The translations under genes and the position numbers were made by a program. From Pelagibacteraceae bacterium AG-337-G04 (GTDB taxonomy: Bacteria; Pseudomonadota; Alphaproteobacteria; Pelagibacterales; Pelagibacteraceae), in contig QBZW01000002.1 in NCBI GenBank assembly GCA_003282205.1, forward strand, positions 62,001 to 126,000: 64,000 nt of DNA, given 5' to 3'. Under the pieces are notes generated by a model. That model was not told the DNA's origin, did no database searches, and worked only from the letters and a program-made list of their open reading frames with translations. Shown piece by piece: positions 8,374 through 18,340 of the stretch. Each line of letters starts with the position of its first letter. The stretch's first letter is position 1.

Positions 8374-11344
8374 AAAAATTATAATTTCCAGTATATTAAT
8401 ATTATCAATTTTAATTATATGTCTTACATATTTAAGTATTTATGGAATAAAAACTGATAAGTTTAATAATTTTATAAATAATAAAGTTAAAGATTATAAC
8501 TCAAAACTAACACTTCAAACTGAGAGTGTTTATATCAAATTAAATCTTAGTGATACGGCTATTAATATTAACACTAAGAATGCAAATTTAATTGCAGAAT
8601 TTAAAAAGATCAAAATTTCAAATATAGATATAAATTTAAATTTGATAAAATTTTTAAAGAATGAAAATTCTATTAAAAATATTAAAATTGAGTCTTCAAG
8701 TAATTTTATTAAGGATGTTACAAACTTCTTAAATATAATAGACTATAATTTATCAAGATATATATTTTATAGCCAAATCAGAGAAGGATTAATAGATTTT
8801 CAAATAGATACTAAATCGGATAGCAAAAGACAAGAGCAACTATCTTATTTTATTTCAGGCTCTGTAAGCAAAGCAAAATTAAATATACCAGGATATGAAA
8901 GTTTAAAAAACATAAATTTTAATTTTCAGACACAAGATAAAAAAACTAAAATTTCAAATTTAAATTTTACTTTTCAAAAGATTAATTTTACATCAAAAAA
9001 ATTAAATATTAATGGAGAAAATTCAGGAGCATTTAATATTCAAGGAGATTTAGAAAATACTAAAGCATTTATAAGCCCAAACTTAATATTTAAATTTACA
9101 AATATAAAACAAGATTATTTGTCTAATAAAGATGTTTTATTGCAGAGCAAAAATTCATTCTCTTTTAAATTAAATAAAAATAAAAAAGTTAAAAATATTA
9201 AAATTGAATCAGTTTTAAATTTCGATGAAATCCATTTTAATAATAAATACCAAAATTTAATTTTTTTAAAAGAAGGTACAATTAATTCTAAATTTGAAAA
9301 TGAAAAATTTAATGCTGAACTAGATACTAACTTTGTGTTTTTAGATGATTTAGAAACGAATAATGAATTTCAAAATAATAATTTAAATTTGTTTTTAAAC
9401 ACCGAAGAAAATCAAAAAATATTCATAAAAGGGAATATAAGCAATGATAAAACACTGGTAAATCCTAAAATATTTTTAAGTTTCTTTGATTTAGATCCAA
9501 AACTACTGTCCGATAAAAAAATTAATGTTAAGACAGATAATAATTTTGAATTTGAAATTAATAATAACAAAGTTGAAAATTACACCATCAATTCAGAACT
9601 TTATTTAGATAAGTTAGAAATTAATAAAGAAATCCAAGACTTTTTGTACTTAAAGAATATCAAAACTAAAATAAATTTTGAAGATCAATTATTAAAAGTA
9701 GATTTAAAAAGTAATTACTCATTTATTGACAAAAATTTTAATAATGAATCTGAAAACAATATTATAAATCTCAAATTATATAAAAATGATTCTGGAATTG
9801 CTGATGCAGAAATATTTGTACAGTCGGATAATAATAGCATCAATACTAAAGAGTTTAAAAAATATTTTAATATCAAAGAAAACAGTAATTTAATAGAAGA
9901 ACAAATAATTAACTTAAATTCAAATTTTACAATTAATGCATCAATTGATAACACATTTAATATTAAAAAATTTGCTTTAAAGTCAAATTTAAATTTAGAT
10001 AATTTAAAAATTAATTATAAGTCAAATTTAATAAAAAAATATGTAACAAGTTTTGATAACAAAATAGTCATTAAAAATCCACAAATCTTATTTGAATACG
10101 CAAACGATATAGTTAATTTACAATTAGATGGTAAATACGTATTAAAAGATAAAGAGGATAATATTTTTATTAAATATAAAGGTAGCAAAAATAACTTTAA
10201 ACTTTATTCATTATTGGATTTAGATGACAGCGATTTAAAAATTAATGAAATTCAATATTTAAAGAAAAAAAATATTCCAACAAAATTAGAAATTTTATTA
10301 AATAAATCCACAAATGGTTTAAACTTAGAGAAACTCAGTTTTACAGAAAACAATAATTATATTTTAGTAAATAATCTAAATATTTCAGACGAGTTCAAAA
10401 TACAGAGTGTAGATAAAATTGACGTTAATTTTTTAAATAATAATGGAGTTAAAAATAATTTTCAAATTAAAAAAAATTCAGATCAATATCAATTAACAGG
10501 AAACCAAATAGATGGAGAAAAAATAATTGAAAAATTATTGAAGAGAAATAAAGAAAACAAGATTTCAAATTATTTTGATAATGCAAATACTTCTATAATA
10601 TTAAATTTGGACAAGGTATATTTAGAAAAAGATGAATATCTTAAAAAATTTGTTGGTGAATTTAATATTAAAAATAACAAATTAATTTTAGCTAAAGTTA
10701 ATGGAGTTTCAGATAAAGAAAATAAGCTTTCTTATTCTTACAGAACAACAACTAAAAATGAAAAAATTACAAATATAGTCATTGAAGAACCAAAACCATT
10801 TATAAATAATTATAAATTTATAAAAGGTTTTAAGGGAGGTGTATTGAAATTAAATTCAATCAAAATTGATAATATTTCTAGGTCAAATCTTAAAATTAAT
10901 AATTTCAAAATTAAGGAAGTGCCAGTGTTAGCAAAAATTCTTACACTTGCATCTTTACAAGGAATTGCTGATCTTCTGACAGGTGAAGGTATAAGATTTA
11001 ATGAATTTGAGATGGATTATAAGACAAAAAACAATCTAACTGAGATAGGTGAGATGTATGCAATCGGACCAGCTATTTCAATAATGATGAAGGGTTACAT
11101 AGAGAAAGACAAAATAACAAGTTTAAGAGGAACCTTAGTGCCTGCAACAACTATTAACAAAACAATAGCAAAAATTCCTTTGCTTGGTAACATTTTAGTA
11201 GGTAGCAAAACAGGTGAGGGTATATTTGGTGTTAGTTTTAAAATTAAAGGACCACCAAATGATTTAAAAACCACAGTTAATCCAATAAAAACTTTAACAC
11301 CAAGATTTATTACCAGGACATTAGAAAACCTTAAAGGTAGTTAA
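8366..11344 (+). CDS. AsmA-like / DUF3971-type inner-membrane-anchored envelope protein
   Basis: A 992-residue protein with one N-terminal membrane segment (about residues 4-25), then a long, Asn/Lys/Ile-rich, beta-strand-prone periplasmic body. The last about 150 residues match the AsmA-like C-terminal domain, with segments LKINNFKIKEVPVLAKIL, GEMYAIGPAISIMMKG and KIPLLGNILVGSKTGEG. Relatives (YhdP, TamB, AsmA) are elongated proteins implicated in lipid transport between the membranes. It overlaps the end of prfB by 8 bases and ends against convergent tyrS with a 4-base overlap. The family is fairly clear; the exact role is inferred. Confidence 0.8.
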   Translation: MRKKIIISSILILSILIICLTYLSIYGIKTDKFNNFINNKVKDYNSKLTLQTESVYIKLNLSDTAININTKNANLIAEFKKIKISNIDINLNLIKFLKNENSIKNIKIESSSNFIKDVTNFLNIIDYNLSRYIFYSQIREGLIDFQIDTKSDSKRQEQLSYFISGSVSKAKLNIPGYESLKNINFNFQTQDKKTKISNLNFTFQKINFTSKKLNINGENSGAFNIQGDLENTKAFISPNLIFKFTNIKQDYLSNKDVLLQSKNSFSFKLNKNKKVKNIKIESVLNFDEIHFNNKYQNLIFLKEGTINSKFENEKFNAELDTNFVFLDDLETNNEFQNNNLNLFLNTEENQKIFIKGNISNDKTLVNPKIFLSFFDLDPKLLSDKKINVKTDNNFEFEINNNKVENYTINSELYLDKLEINKEIQDFLYLKNIKTKINFEDQLLKVDLKSNYSFIDKNFNNESENNIINLKLYKNDSGIADAEIFVQSDNNSINTKEFKKYFNIKENSNLIEEQIINLNSNFTINASIDNTFNIKKFALKSNLNLDNLKINYKSNLIKKYVTSFDNKIVIKNPQILFEYANDIVNLQLDGKYVLKDKEDNIFIKYKGSKNNFKLYSLLDLDDSDLKINEIQYLKKKNIPTKLEILLNKSTNGLNLEKLSFTENNNYILVNNLNISDEFKIQSVDKIDVNFLNNNGVKNNFQIKKNSDQYQLTGNQIDGEKIIEKLLKRNKENKISNYFDNANTSIILNLDKVYLEKDEYLKKFVGEFNIKNNKLILAKVNGVSDKENKLSYSYRTTTKNEKITNIVIEEPKPFINNYKFIKGFKGGVLKLNSIKIDNISRSNLKINNFKIKEVPVLAKILTLASLQGIADLLTGEGIRFNEFEMDYKTKNNLTEIGEMYAIGPAISIMMKGYIEKDKITSLRGTLVPATTINKTIAKIPLLGNILVGSKTGEGIFGVSFKIKGPPNDLKTTVNPIKTLTPRFITRTLENLKGS

Positions 11345-12564
11345 TTTATAATTTTAAAGTGTTTTTTTTTCCCTATGGATAACTTAATAAAACCCTTATT
11401 TGAGAATAAATTAGAGTCAATAATATAATTTTCATCTTGTATATTTTCATTATTTAGTTTTATACCATTTGATTTAATTAACCTTCTTATTTCTGATCTA
11501 GAAATATCCTTATTTATAAAAGATATTAGTTCGACAATACTTTTTGATAAAATATTATTATTTATTTTTATTCCAGGTAAATTTTCGCCAGTAGAATTTT
11601 CCTTAAAAGTATTTTTGGCTAGTTTTTCTGACTTTTCAGCCTCTTTTTTACCATGCAGCAATTCTGTTGCGTTATTAGCTAGCAAAATTTTTAATTCGTT
11701 TATATTTTTATCTTTTACTCTATTTATCTCGTCCAAAGACAAATCAGTGAACATTTTTAAAAACTTTAATACATCACGATCATCAGTATTTCTCCAAAAC
11801 TGCCAATAATCATATGATGGTAACATTTTCTTATTTAACCATACTGCTCCTTTCTCAGTTTTACCCATTTTAGTACCTGATGCTAATGTTATGAGTGGTG
11901 TTGTTAAACCAAATGTATGATTTCCGGTCTCTCTTTTTATAAGTTCCACACCATTTACTATGTTTCCCCATTGATCTGATCCACCTATTTGTAAATTGCA
12001 TTTTTTTGATTTATAGAGTTCATAAAAATCATATGCTTGTAAAATCATATAATTAAATTCCATATAACTTAAAGATTGTTCTCTTTCTAATCTTAATTTT
12101 ACACTATCAAATGCTAACATTTTATTTATTGTAAAATGTCTACCTATCTCTCTTAAAAATTTTATATAATTAAGTTTACTCAACCATTTATAATTATTTA
12201 CAAAGATTGGTTTTAATTTTGGATCATTTGTTTTAAGAAAAATTTTAAAGACGTTTTTTATATTATTAATGTTATTTTCAATCTGTTTTTCAGAAAGAAT
12301 TTTTCTAGTTTCTTCTTTTCCTGATGGGTCTCCTATTCTAGTTGTACCTCCTCCTAAAAGTACAATTGGTCTGTGGCCATGCTTTTGTAAAAGTCTAAGA
12401 CACATAATTTGCAATAAGCTACCGACATGTAAACTTGGAGCTGTACTATCAAATCCAATGTATGCATTAGTACTTTGTTGATTTAATAAATCTGATAGTT
12501 TTTGTTCATTCGTACATTGATAAAAGTATCCTCTATCTTTAAATTCTTTTAAAAAATTATTCAT
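11341..12564 (-). CDS. tyrS: Tyrosyl-tRNA synthetase
   Basis: This 407-residue class I synthetase charges tRNA-Tyr. The HIGH-type motif is HVGS at 46-49, and the KMSKS-type loop is KMGKT at 232-236, the bacterial TyrS form. GGSDQWGN at about 194-201 is the tyrosine-binding region. The C-terminal about 65 residues form an S4-like RNA-binding domain (ISRSEIRRLIKSNGIKLN). It is divergent from anmK, with only 47 bases between the two starts for both promoters. Confidence 0.97.
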   Translation of the reverse strand: MNNFLKEFKDRGYFYQCTNEQKLSDLLNQQSTNAYIGFDSTAPSLHVGSLLQIMCLRLLQKHGHRPIVLLGGGTTRIGDPSGKEETRKILSEKQIENNINNIKNVFKIFLKTNDPKLKPIFVNNYKWLSKLNYIKFLREIGRHFTINKMLAFDSVKLRLEREQSLSYMEFNYMILQAYDFYELYKSKKCNLQIGGSDQWGNIVNGVELIKRETGNHTFGLTTPLITLASGTKMGKTEKGAVWLNKKMLPSYDYWQFWRNTDDRDVLKFLKMFTDLSLDEINRVKDKNINELKILLANNATELLHGKKEAEKSEKLAKNTFKENSTGENLPGIKINNNILSKSIVELISFINKDISRSEIRRLIKSNGIKLNNENIQDENYIIDSNLFSNKGFIKLSIGKKKHFKIIN

Positions 12565-12611
12565 AAGTCTATAATGTTACAATATACATATTTTAATAAA
12601 AAAAAATAAGA

Positions 12612-13703
12612 ATGGAAAAAAATTTATCTGCCCTTGGATTTATGAGTGGTACGTCAGGTGATGGTGTAGATACTTCCGTCATTAGCTCTAATGGTAAAAA
12701 TTCTATTAATGTTAAATATAATAGATTTGATCCTTATCCAAAAAGACTTAGGAATAAAATTTACAGAGTAAAAGAGAGTATTTCAGAAATGCAAGATTTG
12801 CTTAAATATTCTTCTGAAATTGATGAATTGGAGTCAGAACTTACTGATTTTCACATTGATATATCAATGAGAACATCTAAAAAAGTTAATTATGATCTTA
12901 TAGGATTTCACGGTCATACTATTTACCACAATACAGATGAGAAAATTTCAAAACAAATTGGGCTTGGCATAAATTTATCAAAATTTACAAATAAAACTGT
13001 TGTTTATAATTTTAGACAGAACGATATAAATAATGGGGGGGAGGGTGCACCTTTATCACCAATTTATCATCTTGCATTAATTAAATCACTATTTTCTAAA
13101 GATAGAGTTAAAATTCCAATTTCAATATTAAATATTGGTGGAATTGCCAATATTACTGAAATCGAAAAAGATTTTAAAATTTCCAGTAGAGATATTGGAC
13201 CTGGAAATTGTTTAATTGATAAATGGATAAGAAAAAATTCCAACAAATTTTTTGATGAGAATGGAAATTTTGCAGAGAAAGGAAAAACTGATAAATTTAT
13301 TTTTGATCAGTATTTAGAGAATTATTATTATAGCAAAATAAGCACTAAAAGATCTCTCGATACAAATGATTTTGATATTACTTTTGCAAAAGGTCTTTCT
13401 TTAGAAAATGGAACAACCACAATTACAAATCTAACTTCTGAGTTACTATCAAAAAAAATAGGCGTTAATGATATTTATATTTGTGGTGGTGGAAGAAAAA
13501 ATAAATTTTTAATTAACTCTTTAAAAAAAAAAATAAGCAATAAAATATATTTAATCGATGATTTAAATATTGACGGTGATTTTATTGAGTCACAAGCATT
13601 TGCATTTCTTGCTATAAGGTCTTATCTAGGATTACCCATATCATTTCCGTCAACAACTAATTGTAAAGCACCTTCTTTAGGTGGAACAATTATAAAATCT
13701 TAA
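12612..13703 (+). CDS. anmK: Anhydro-N-acetylmuramic acid kinase
   Basis: AnmK phosphorylates and opens 1,6-anhydro-MurNAc released from turning-over peptidoglycan, making MurNAc 6-phosphate. The 363-residue protein begins with the family phosphate-binding motif MSGTSGDGVD at 11-20 and contains LNIGGIANIT, RDIGPGNCLID and the C-terminal YICGGGRKN and ESQAFAFLAIRS segments. Divergent pairing with tyrS is common in proteobacteria. It ends 3 bases before the convergent hydrolase gene. Confidence 0.95.
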   Translation: MEKNLSALGFMSGTSGDGVDTSVISSNGKNSINVKYNRFDPYPKRLRNKIYRVKESISEMQDLLKYSSEIDELESELTDFHIDISMRTSKKVNYDLIGFHGHTIYHNTDEKISKQIGLGINLSKFTNKTVVYNFRQNDINNGGEGAPLSPIYHLALIKSLFSKDRVKIPISILNIGGIANITEIEKDFKISSRDIGPGNCLIDKWIRKNSNKFFDENGNFAEKGKTDKFIFDQYLENYYYSKISTKRSLDTNDFDITFAKGLSLENGTTTITNLTSELLSKKIGVNDIYICGGGRKNKFLINSLKKKISNKIYLIDDLNIDGDFIESQAFAFLAIRSYLGLPISFPSTTNCKAPSLGGTIIKS

Positions 13704-13706
13704 TAT

Positions 13707-14372
13707 TTAATAAAGGGCAGTCTCTTTTTTAATATATTTATTTAAAGATTTTATAAGTGCAATATCATTCTTAGAAAAAAAATGATTTGCATCTTGTATT
13801 GATTCAAACTCTACTTTAATTCCTTTTTGCTCACTTAATCTTTTATTTAAATCATTTATATGCTCTAAAGGAACAAGTTCGTCTTTTTTTCCATAAATCA
13901 TTGTTCCAGATGTAGGGCACGGAGACAAAAACGAAAAATCGTAAACATTTGGTTGTGGCGAAACCACTACAAATCTGTTTATTTCAGGTCTTCTCATTAA
14001 AAGTTGCATTGCAATTAAAGAACCAAAAGAGAATCCAGATATCCAACATTGTGAATTATCAAAATTTTCTCTTTCCAGCCAATCTAATGCTGCAGCAGCA
14101 TCAGCTAATTCTCCTTGCCCATTATCAAATTCTCCATCACTTTTACCAACTCCTCTAAAATTTACTCTACAAACTGAAAAATCATTGTCTACAAAAGTTT
14201 GAAATATATCGACTACAACTTTGTTGTTCATCGTTCCACCATACTGAGGGTGAGGATGCAAAACTAAGGCAATTGGGGATGTGTTTTTTTTGCTTTTAAA
14301 ATATTTAGCTTCTAGTCTACCAGCTGGACCTGGTATAAATATTTCCAAAATTTTATTATCTACTGATGCCAT
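13707..14372 (-). CDS. Alpha/beta hydrolase family protein
   Basis: A 221-residue cytoplasmic serine hydrolase of the small alpha/beta hydrolase family. It has the oxyanion-side motif LVLHPHPQYGGTMNN, NFRGVGKSDG, the nucleophile elbow GFSFG with Ser115, and candidate catalytic Asp164 (YGKKDELVP) and His197 (DANHFF). The substrate cannot be read from sequence. The gene is isolated: convergent with anmK, and its start lies 128 bases from divergent iscR. Confidence 0.85.
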   Translation of the reverse strand: MASVDNKILEIFIPGPAGRLEAKYFKSKKNTSPIALVLHPHPQYGGTMNNKVVVDIFQTFVDNDFSVCRVNFRGVGKSDGEFDNGQGELADAAAALDWLERENFDNSQCWISGFSFGSLIAMQLLMRRPEINRFVVVSPQPNVYDFSFLSPCPTSGTMIYGKKDELVPLEHINDLNKRLSEQKGIKVEFESIQDANHFFSKNDIALIKSLNKYIKKETALY

Positions 14373-14449
14373 TGATTATTAATCTCAAAAAAAAATAAGA
14401 TTTTTCTATCAAAATTGAGTGACAAAATGCAAGTTTTTAAATATTAATT

Positions 14450-14474
14450 AATCTTGACTAAAATAGTCGGGTAT
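14450..14474 (+). promoter_or_regulatory. Type-1 IscR operator over the iscR-suf promoter
   Basis: This 25-base site matches the E. coli type-1 IscR consensus (as I recall it) at 23 of 25 positions, including the palindromic core GACTA-AAA-TAGTC and the right-hand GGGTAT. It overlaps a promoter with -35 TTGACT at 14454-14459 and a -10-like TATAAA at 14476-14481, so bound [2Fe-2S]-IscR would block transcription, as in E. coli iscR autorepression. iscR starts at 14501. Confidence 0.88.
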
Positions 14475-14500
14475 ATATAAATCCCGAAAATTGCGGAAAA

Positions 14501-14923
14501 ATGAAACTATCAAGTAAAGGCAGATATGCGGTTATGGCTCTAGCAGATCTTGCTAAATTTAATTTAAGTGAGCCTGTATCTTTAAGAGACATATCTTTGA
14601 GACAAGGTATATCTCTTGTGTACTTGGAACAACTTTTTTCAAAATTAAAAAAGAGCCAAATTGTTTCAAGCATTAGAGGTAATAGAGGTGGCTATGTACT
14701 ATCTAAACAAGCCTCTGAGATAAAAATTTCAGATGTATTAATTGCAGTTGACGAAAAAGTAAAAACAGTTGGGTGCGAAAAACATTCTGAGAGTGGATGC
14801 AACGGTAAGTCTTCTAAATGTATTACTCATGATTTATGGGATGAGTTAGAAGATTATATAAATAATTTTTTCCAGCAAAAAACTTTGAGTGATTTAATAA
14901 ATAAGAGAAATTTAAATGGATAA
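14501..14923 (+). CDS. iscR: Rrf2-family iron-sulfur regulator IscR
   Basis: IscR senses the cell's iron-sulfur status and controls cluster-assembly genes. The 140-residue protein has the winged-helix N-terminus ([18 protein letters not shown], then the recognition region [12 protein letters not shown] and RGNRGGY) and the cluster ligands Cys92, Cys100, Cys107 and His110. The cysteine spacing (C-x7-C-x6-C) is looser than the E. coli C-x5-C-x5-C. It heads the suf operon, overlaps sufB by 8 bases, and has a near-perfect type-1 site in its own promoter, implying feedback control. It is the only clear transcription factor in the window. Confidence 0.95.
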   Translation: MKLSSKGRYAVMALADLAKFNLSEPVSLRDISLRQGISLVYLEQLFSKLKKSQIVSSIRGNRGGYVLSKQASEIKISDVLIAVDEKVKTVGCEKHSESGCNGKSSKCITHDLWDELEDYINNFFQQKTLSDLINKRNLNG

Positions 14924-16358
14924 TAGGCAAAAAGAAATTGATAATTTAAAAGATTATAAATATGGTTTTACAACTGATATTGAAAATACAAGAGCCCCTA
15001 AGGGATTAAACGAAAATGTAATTAGATTTATATCTAATATCAAAAAAGAACCTCAATGGATGCTTGATTTTAGATTAAGAGCATATGAAAGATTTAAGCA
15101 GTTAAAAGAGCCAGATTGGCAAAAACCAAAGTATCCAAAAATAGATTACCAAGATCTATATTACTATTCAGCTCCTAAAAGCATGAAAGATAAACCAAAA
15201 AATTTAGATGAATTAGATCCTAAACTTTTAGAAACCTATAAAAAATTAGGTATTCCACTTCAAGAGCAAAAAAGACTTAATGGCATAGCAGTTGATGCTG
15301 TGTTTGACTCTGTTTCTGTGGCTACTACATTTAGAGAAGAGCTTACAAAACAGGGAATTATCTTTTGTCCTATATCAGAGGCCATTCAAAATCATCCCGA
15401 GTTAGTAAAAAAATATTTAGGTTCAGTCATCCCAGTAACTGACCATTTTTTTGCAACTCTAAACTCTGCCGTTTTTACTGATGGATCATTTGCATATATA
15501 CCTGAAGGCGTACGTTGTCCAATGGAGTTATCAACATATTTTAGAATAAACGCATCTAAAACAGGTCAATTCGAAAGAACGTTAATTGTTGCTGATAAAG
15601 GAAGTTATGTAAGCTACTTAGAGGGTTGTACCGCTCCTATGCGAGATGAAAATCAGTTACATGCTGCAAATGTTGAATTAGTTGCTCTAGATGATGCAGA
15701 AATAAAATATTCTACAGTCCAGAATTGGTATCCTGGTGATAAAGATGGAAAAGGCGGAATTTATAATTTTGTTACAAAACGAGGTTTGTGCAAAGGAAAA
15801 AACTCAAAAATTTCTTGGACACAAGTTGAAACTGGTTCTGCCATTACCTGGAAATATCCAAGTTGTATCTTAAAAGGCGATAATTCTGTTGGAGAGTTTT
15901 ACTCTATTGCAATTACAAACAATCATCAAAAGGCAGACACAGGAACTAAAATGATACATTTAGGAAAAAATACTAAAAGCAAAATAATATCAAAAGGTAT
16001 TAGTGCTGGCTCGTCAGATATGACTTATAGAGGATTAGTTGACATCTCTACAAAAGCCACAAATTCTAACAATTATACTCAATGTGACTCTTTACTAATG
16101 AGTAATAAATGTGGGGCTCATACTGTTCCTTATATTAAAAATAAGAATTCAGAGTCAAATATTGCTCATGAAGCAACAACTTCAAAGATTAGTGAAGAAC
16201 AATTGTATTATTGTCAACAGAGAGGCTTGAATGCTGAGGAGGCAGTAAGTTTAATCGTGAATGGATTTTGTAAAGAGGTATTACAACAGTTACCAATGGA
16301 ATTTGCTGTTGAAGCTCAAAAACTTGTTGGGATCAGCTTGGAAGGTAGTGTCGGCTAA
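14916..16358 (+). CDS. sufB: Fe-S cluster scaffold subunit SufB
   Basis: SufB is the main scaffold on which SufBCD builds [4Fe-4S] clusters. The 480-residue length fits the family. Signatures include [20 protein letters not shown], the [20 protein letters not shown] region, [18 protein letters not shown] and, near the C-terminus, the conserved [10 protein letters not shown] and QQRGL segments. It overlaps iscR by 8 bases and sufC by one base, showing tight translational coupling. Confidence 0.97.
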   Translation: MDNRQKEIDNLKDYKYGFTTDIENTRAPKGLNENVIRFISNIKKEPQWMLDFRLRAYERFKQLKEPDWQKPKYPKIDYQDLYYYSAPKSMKDKPKNLDELDPKLLETYKKLGIPLQEQKRLNGIAVDAVFDSVSVATTFREELTKQGIIFCPISEAIQNHPELVKKYLGSVIPVTDHFFATLNSAVFTDGSFAYIPEGVRCPMELSTYFRINASKTGQFERTLIVADKGSYVSYLEGCTAPMRDENQLHAANVELVALDDAEIKYSTVQNWYPGDKDGKGGIYNFVTKRGLCKGKNSKISWTQVETGSAITWKYPSCILKGDNSVGEFYSIAITNNHQKADTGTKMIHLGKNTKSKIISKGISAGSSDMTYRGLVDISTKATNSNNYTQCDSLLMSNKCGAHTVPYIKNKNSESNIAHEATTSKISEEQLYYCQQRGLNAEEAVSLIVNGFCKEVLQQLPMEFAVEAQKLVGISLEGSVG

Positions 16359-17092
16359 TGTTAAAAATAAATAAACTGAATGCAAAAATTGATAACAAAG
16401 AAATATTAAAGGAGTTTTCTCTTGATATTAATCCTGGAGAAGTTCATGCTATAATGGGTCCCAATGGATCCGGTAAAAGCACCTTATCAAATATTTTATC
16501 AGGTAAAAAAGGCTATGAAACTTCTGGAGAAGTACTTTTTGAAGAAAAAGATTTGTTTGAACTTGAAACAGAGGAAAGAGCTCACAAAGGTATCTTTCTA
16601 GCATTTCAATATCCATTAGAAATTCCAGGTGTTAATACAAATATATTCCTAAAGACTTCGTTAAATGCAGTAAGAAAAGCAAGAGGTGAAAAAGAGCTTG
16701 ATGCTATAGAATTTTTAAAATTAGTGAAGGAAAAGTCTAAAGAACTTAAGTTCGATGAGGAGAAATTAAATAGACAGTTAAATGTTGGTTTCTCAGGTGG
16801 CGAAAAAAAGAAAAATGAAATTCTGCAAATGTCTTTATTAGCTCCAAAATTATCAATATTAGATGAAACAGACTCAGGTCTAGATATTGATGCTCTGAAA
16901 ATTGTAGCAAATGGAGTAAATACTTTAAGAGATGATAAAAATGCCTTCTTAATAATTACACATTACCAAAGATTACTTGACTATATTAAACCTGATTTTG
17001 TTCATGTTTTAATAGATGGAAAAATTATAAAATCTGGAGGTGCAGATTTAGCCCTAGAGCTAGAAAAAAAAGGATATGAAAATTTTCACTAA
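16358..17092 (+). CDS. sufC: Fe-S assembly ATPase SufC
   Basis: SufC is the cytosolic ABC-type ATPase that drives conformational change of SufB-SufD. The 244-residue protein has Walker A GPNGSGKST (34-42), the variant ABC signature FSGGEKKK (145-152, in place of LSGGQ as usual for SufC), Walker B LSILDE (165-170) followed by TDSGLDIDAL, and a switch histidine in IITHYQRLL. It is one base overlapped by sufB and abuts sufD directly. Confidence 0.97.
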   Translation: MLKINKLNAKIDNKEILKEFSLDINPGEVHAIMGPNGSGKSTLSNILSGKKGYETSGEVLFEEKDLFELETEERAHKGIFLAFQYPLEIPGVNTNIFLKTSLNAVRKARGEKELDAIEFLKLVKEKSKELKFDEEKLNRQLNVGFSGGEKKKNEILQMSLLAPKLSILDETDSGLDIDALKIVANGVNTLRDDKNAFLIITHYQRLLDYIKPDFVHVLIDGKIIKSGGADLALELEKKGYENFH

Positions 17093-18340
17093 ATGAAAGA
17101 ACAATTACAAAAAGATTTTAAAAATATTATTGAAAGCTTAACTTTGTCTCAAAAAGATATCGAGATAAAAAAATTCTATTTAGATAATTTTATTAGCAGA
17201 GGTTTTCCAAATAGAAAAGAAGAAGACTGGAAATTCTCAGATCTTAAACAAATAATAAATAAAAATATTGGAGAGATGAGTTTTTATACTGATTACACAA
17301 CTACCAATAAAGTTGATACTTCTGTATATGTTGATGGTCTAGAGCATAACAAAATAGTATTCATAAATGGTAGAATTGAAAAAATTGATTTTGATTATGA
17401 AAAAAAAGATCAAATTGAGATAATAGATCAGTCGGAGACTATTAACAAATTTAATAATACAAACTCATTATCTGACTTAAATAGTGCATTCACTAATAAA
17501 TCTTTTAAAATAGCGGTTAAAAAAGATTATCAATTAGTTAAACCGCTTATTATTTACCACACAACTAACTCTAAAATCTGGTCTAAAAATATAAATTTAA
17601 GATTGAATTTTGAATTATCTGAGAATAGTTGTTTAAGATTAATTGATTTATATAGCGACAATTCAGAAAAAAATTTCTTAAATATTTTTTACAATTTTGA
17701 TTTAAAAAAAGACTCGATCTTGAAAAACTATAAAGTAGATAAATTTAAAAATAAAAATATCAAGTATTCCTTCAATAATATTGAGCAAGACAAAAATAGT
17801 ATTTCTGAAACGTTTATTTTATCATCAGGATCAAATTTTTTTAAAAATGAAATTAATTGTAACTTAAATGGAAAATATTCATCAGCTTTTGTAAATGGTA
17901 TTTTCTCTCTTAATAATAGTAACCATCATGAAATTAGAACAATAATTAACCATTTAACAGAAAATACAAAAAGCTATCAATTAATAAAAAGTGTTTTAGA
18001 GAACAATTCTAAGGCAGTGTATCAAGGAAAAATATTTGTTAATTCCAATGCGCAAAAAACCGATGGATATCAATTAAGTAAAGCAATATTATTAAATAAA
18101 GACGCTGAGTTCAACGCGAAACCAGAATTAGAAATTTATGCTGATGACGTAAAGTGTTCACATGGTTCCGCCTCTGGAAATCTTAACGAGAACTCAATAT
18201 TTTATTTAATGTCTAGAGGATTAAGTTATCAACAATCAAGAGAACTTTTAATTAATGGATTTCTATTAGATGTAGTTGAGAAAATTACAGACCCTGAAGT
18301 TAAAAACTTAATTAAAAATATGATTGGAATAAAAGAATGA
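17093..18340 (+). CDS. sufD: Fe-S cluster assembly protein SufD
   Basis: SufD pairs with SufB to form the cluster-assembly site. The 415-residue protein is weakly conserved in its first 250 residues but has the typical C-terminal half: SKAVYQGKIFVNSNAQKTDG, then the conserved KCSHGSASG segment with the Cys-x-His thought to face SufB, and YLMSRGLSYQQSRELLINGF. The N-terminus has the PNRKEEDWKFSDL motif typical of SufD. It abuts sufC and overlaps sufS by 4 bases. Confidence 0.95.
   Translation: MKEQLQKDFKNIIESLTLSQKDIEIKKFYLDNFISRGFPNRKEEDWKFSDLKQIINKNIGEMSFYTDYTTTNKVDTSVYVDGLEHNKIVFINGRIEKIDFDYEKKDQIEIIDQSETINKFNNTNSLSDLNSAFTNKSFKIAVKKDYQLVKPLIIYHTTNSKIWSKNINLRLNFELSENSCLRLIDLYSDNSEKNFLNIFYNFDLKKDSILKNYKVDKFKNKNIKYSFNNIEQDKNSISETFILSSGSNFFKNEINCNLNGKYSSAFVNGIFSLNNSNHHEIRTIINHLTENTKSYQLIKSVLENNSKAVYQGKIFVNSNAQKTDGYQLSKAILLNKDAEFNAKPELEIYADDVKCSHGSASGNLNENSIFYLMSRGLSYQQSRELLINGFLLDVVEKITDPEVKNLIKNMIGIKE

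Noticed and set aside
8366-11344. Repetitive, Asn/Lys/Ile-rich sequence resembling a low-complexity or repeat-protein adhesin
   Set aside because: The single N-terminal membrane segment and AsmA-like C-terminal domain explain it; the composition follows from A+T-rich codons and beta-rich structure.
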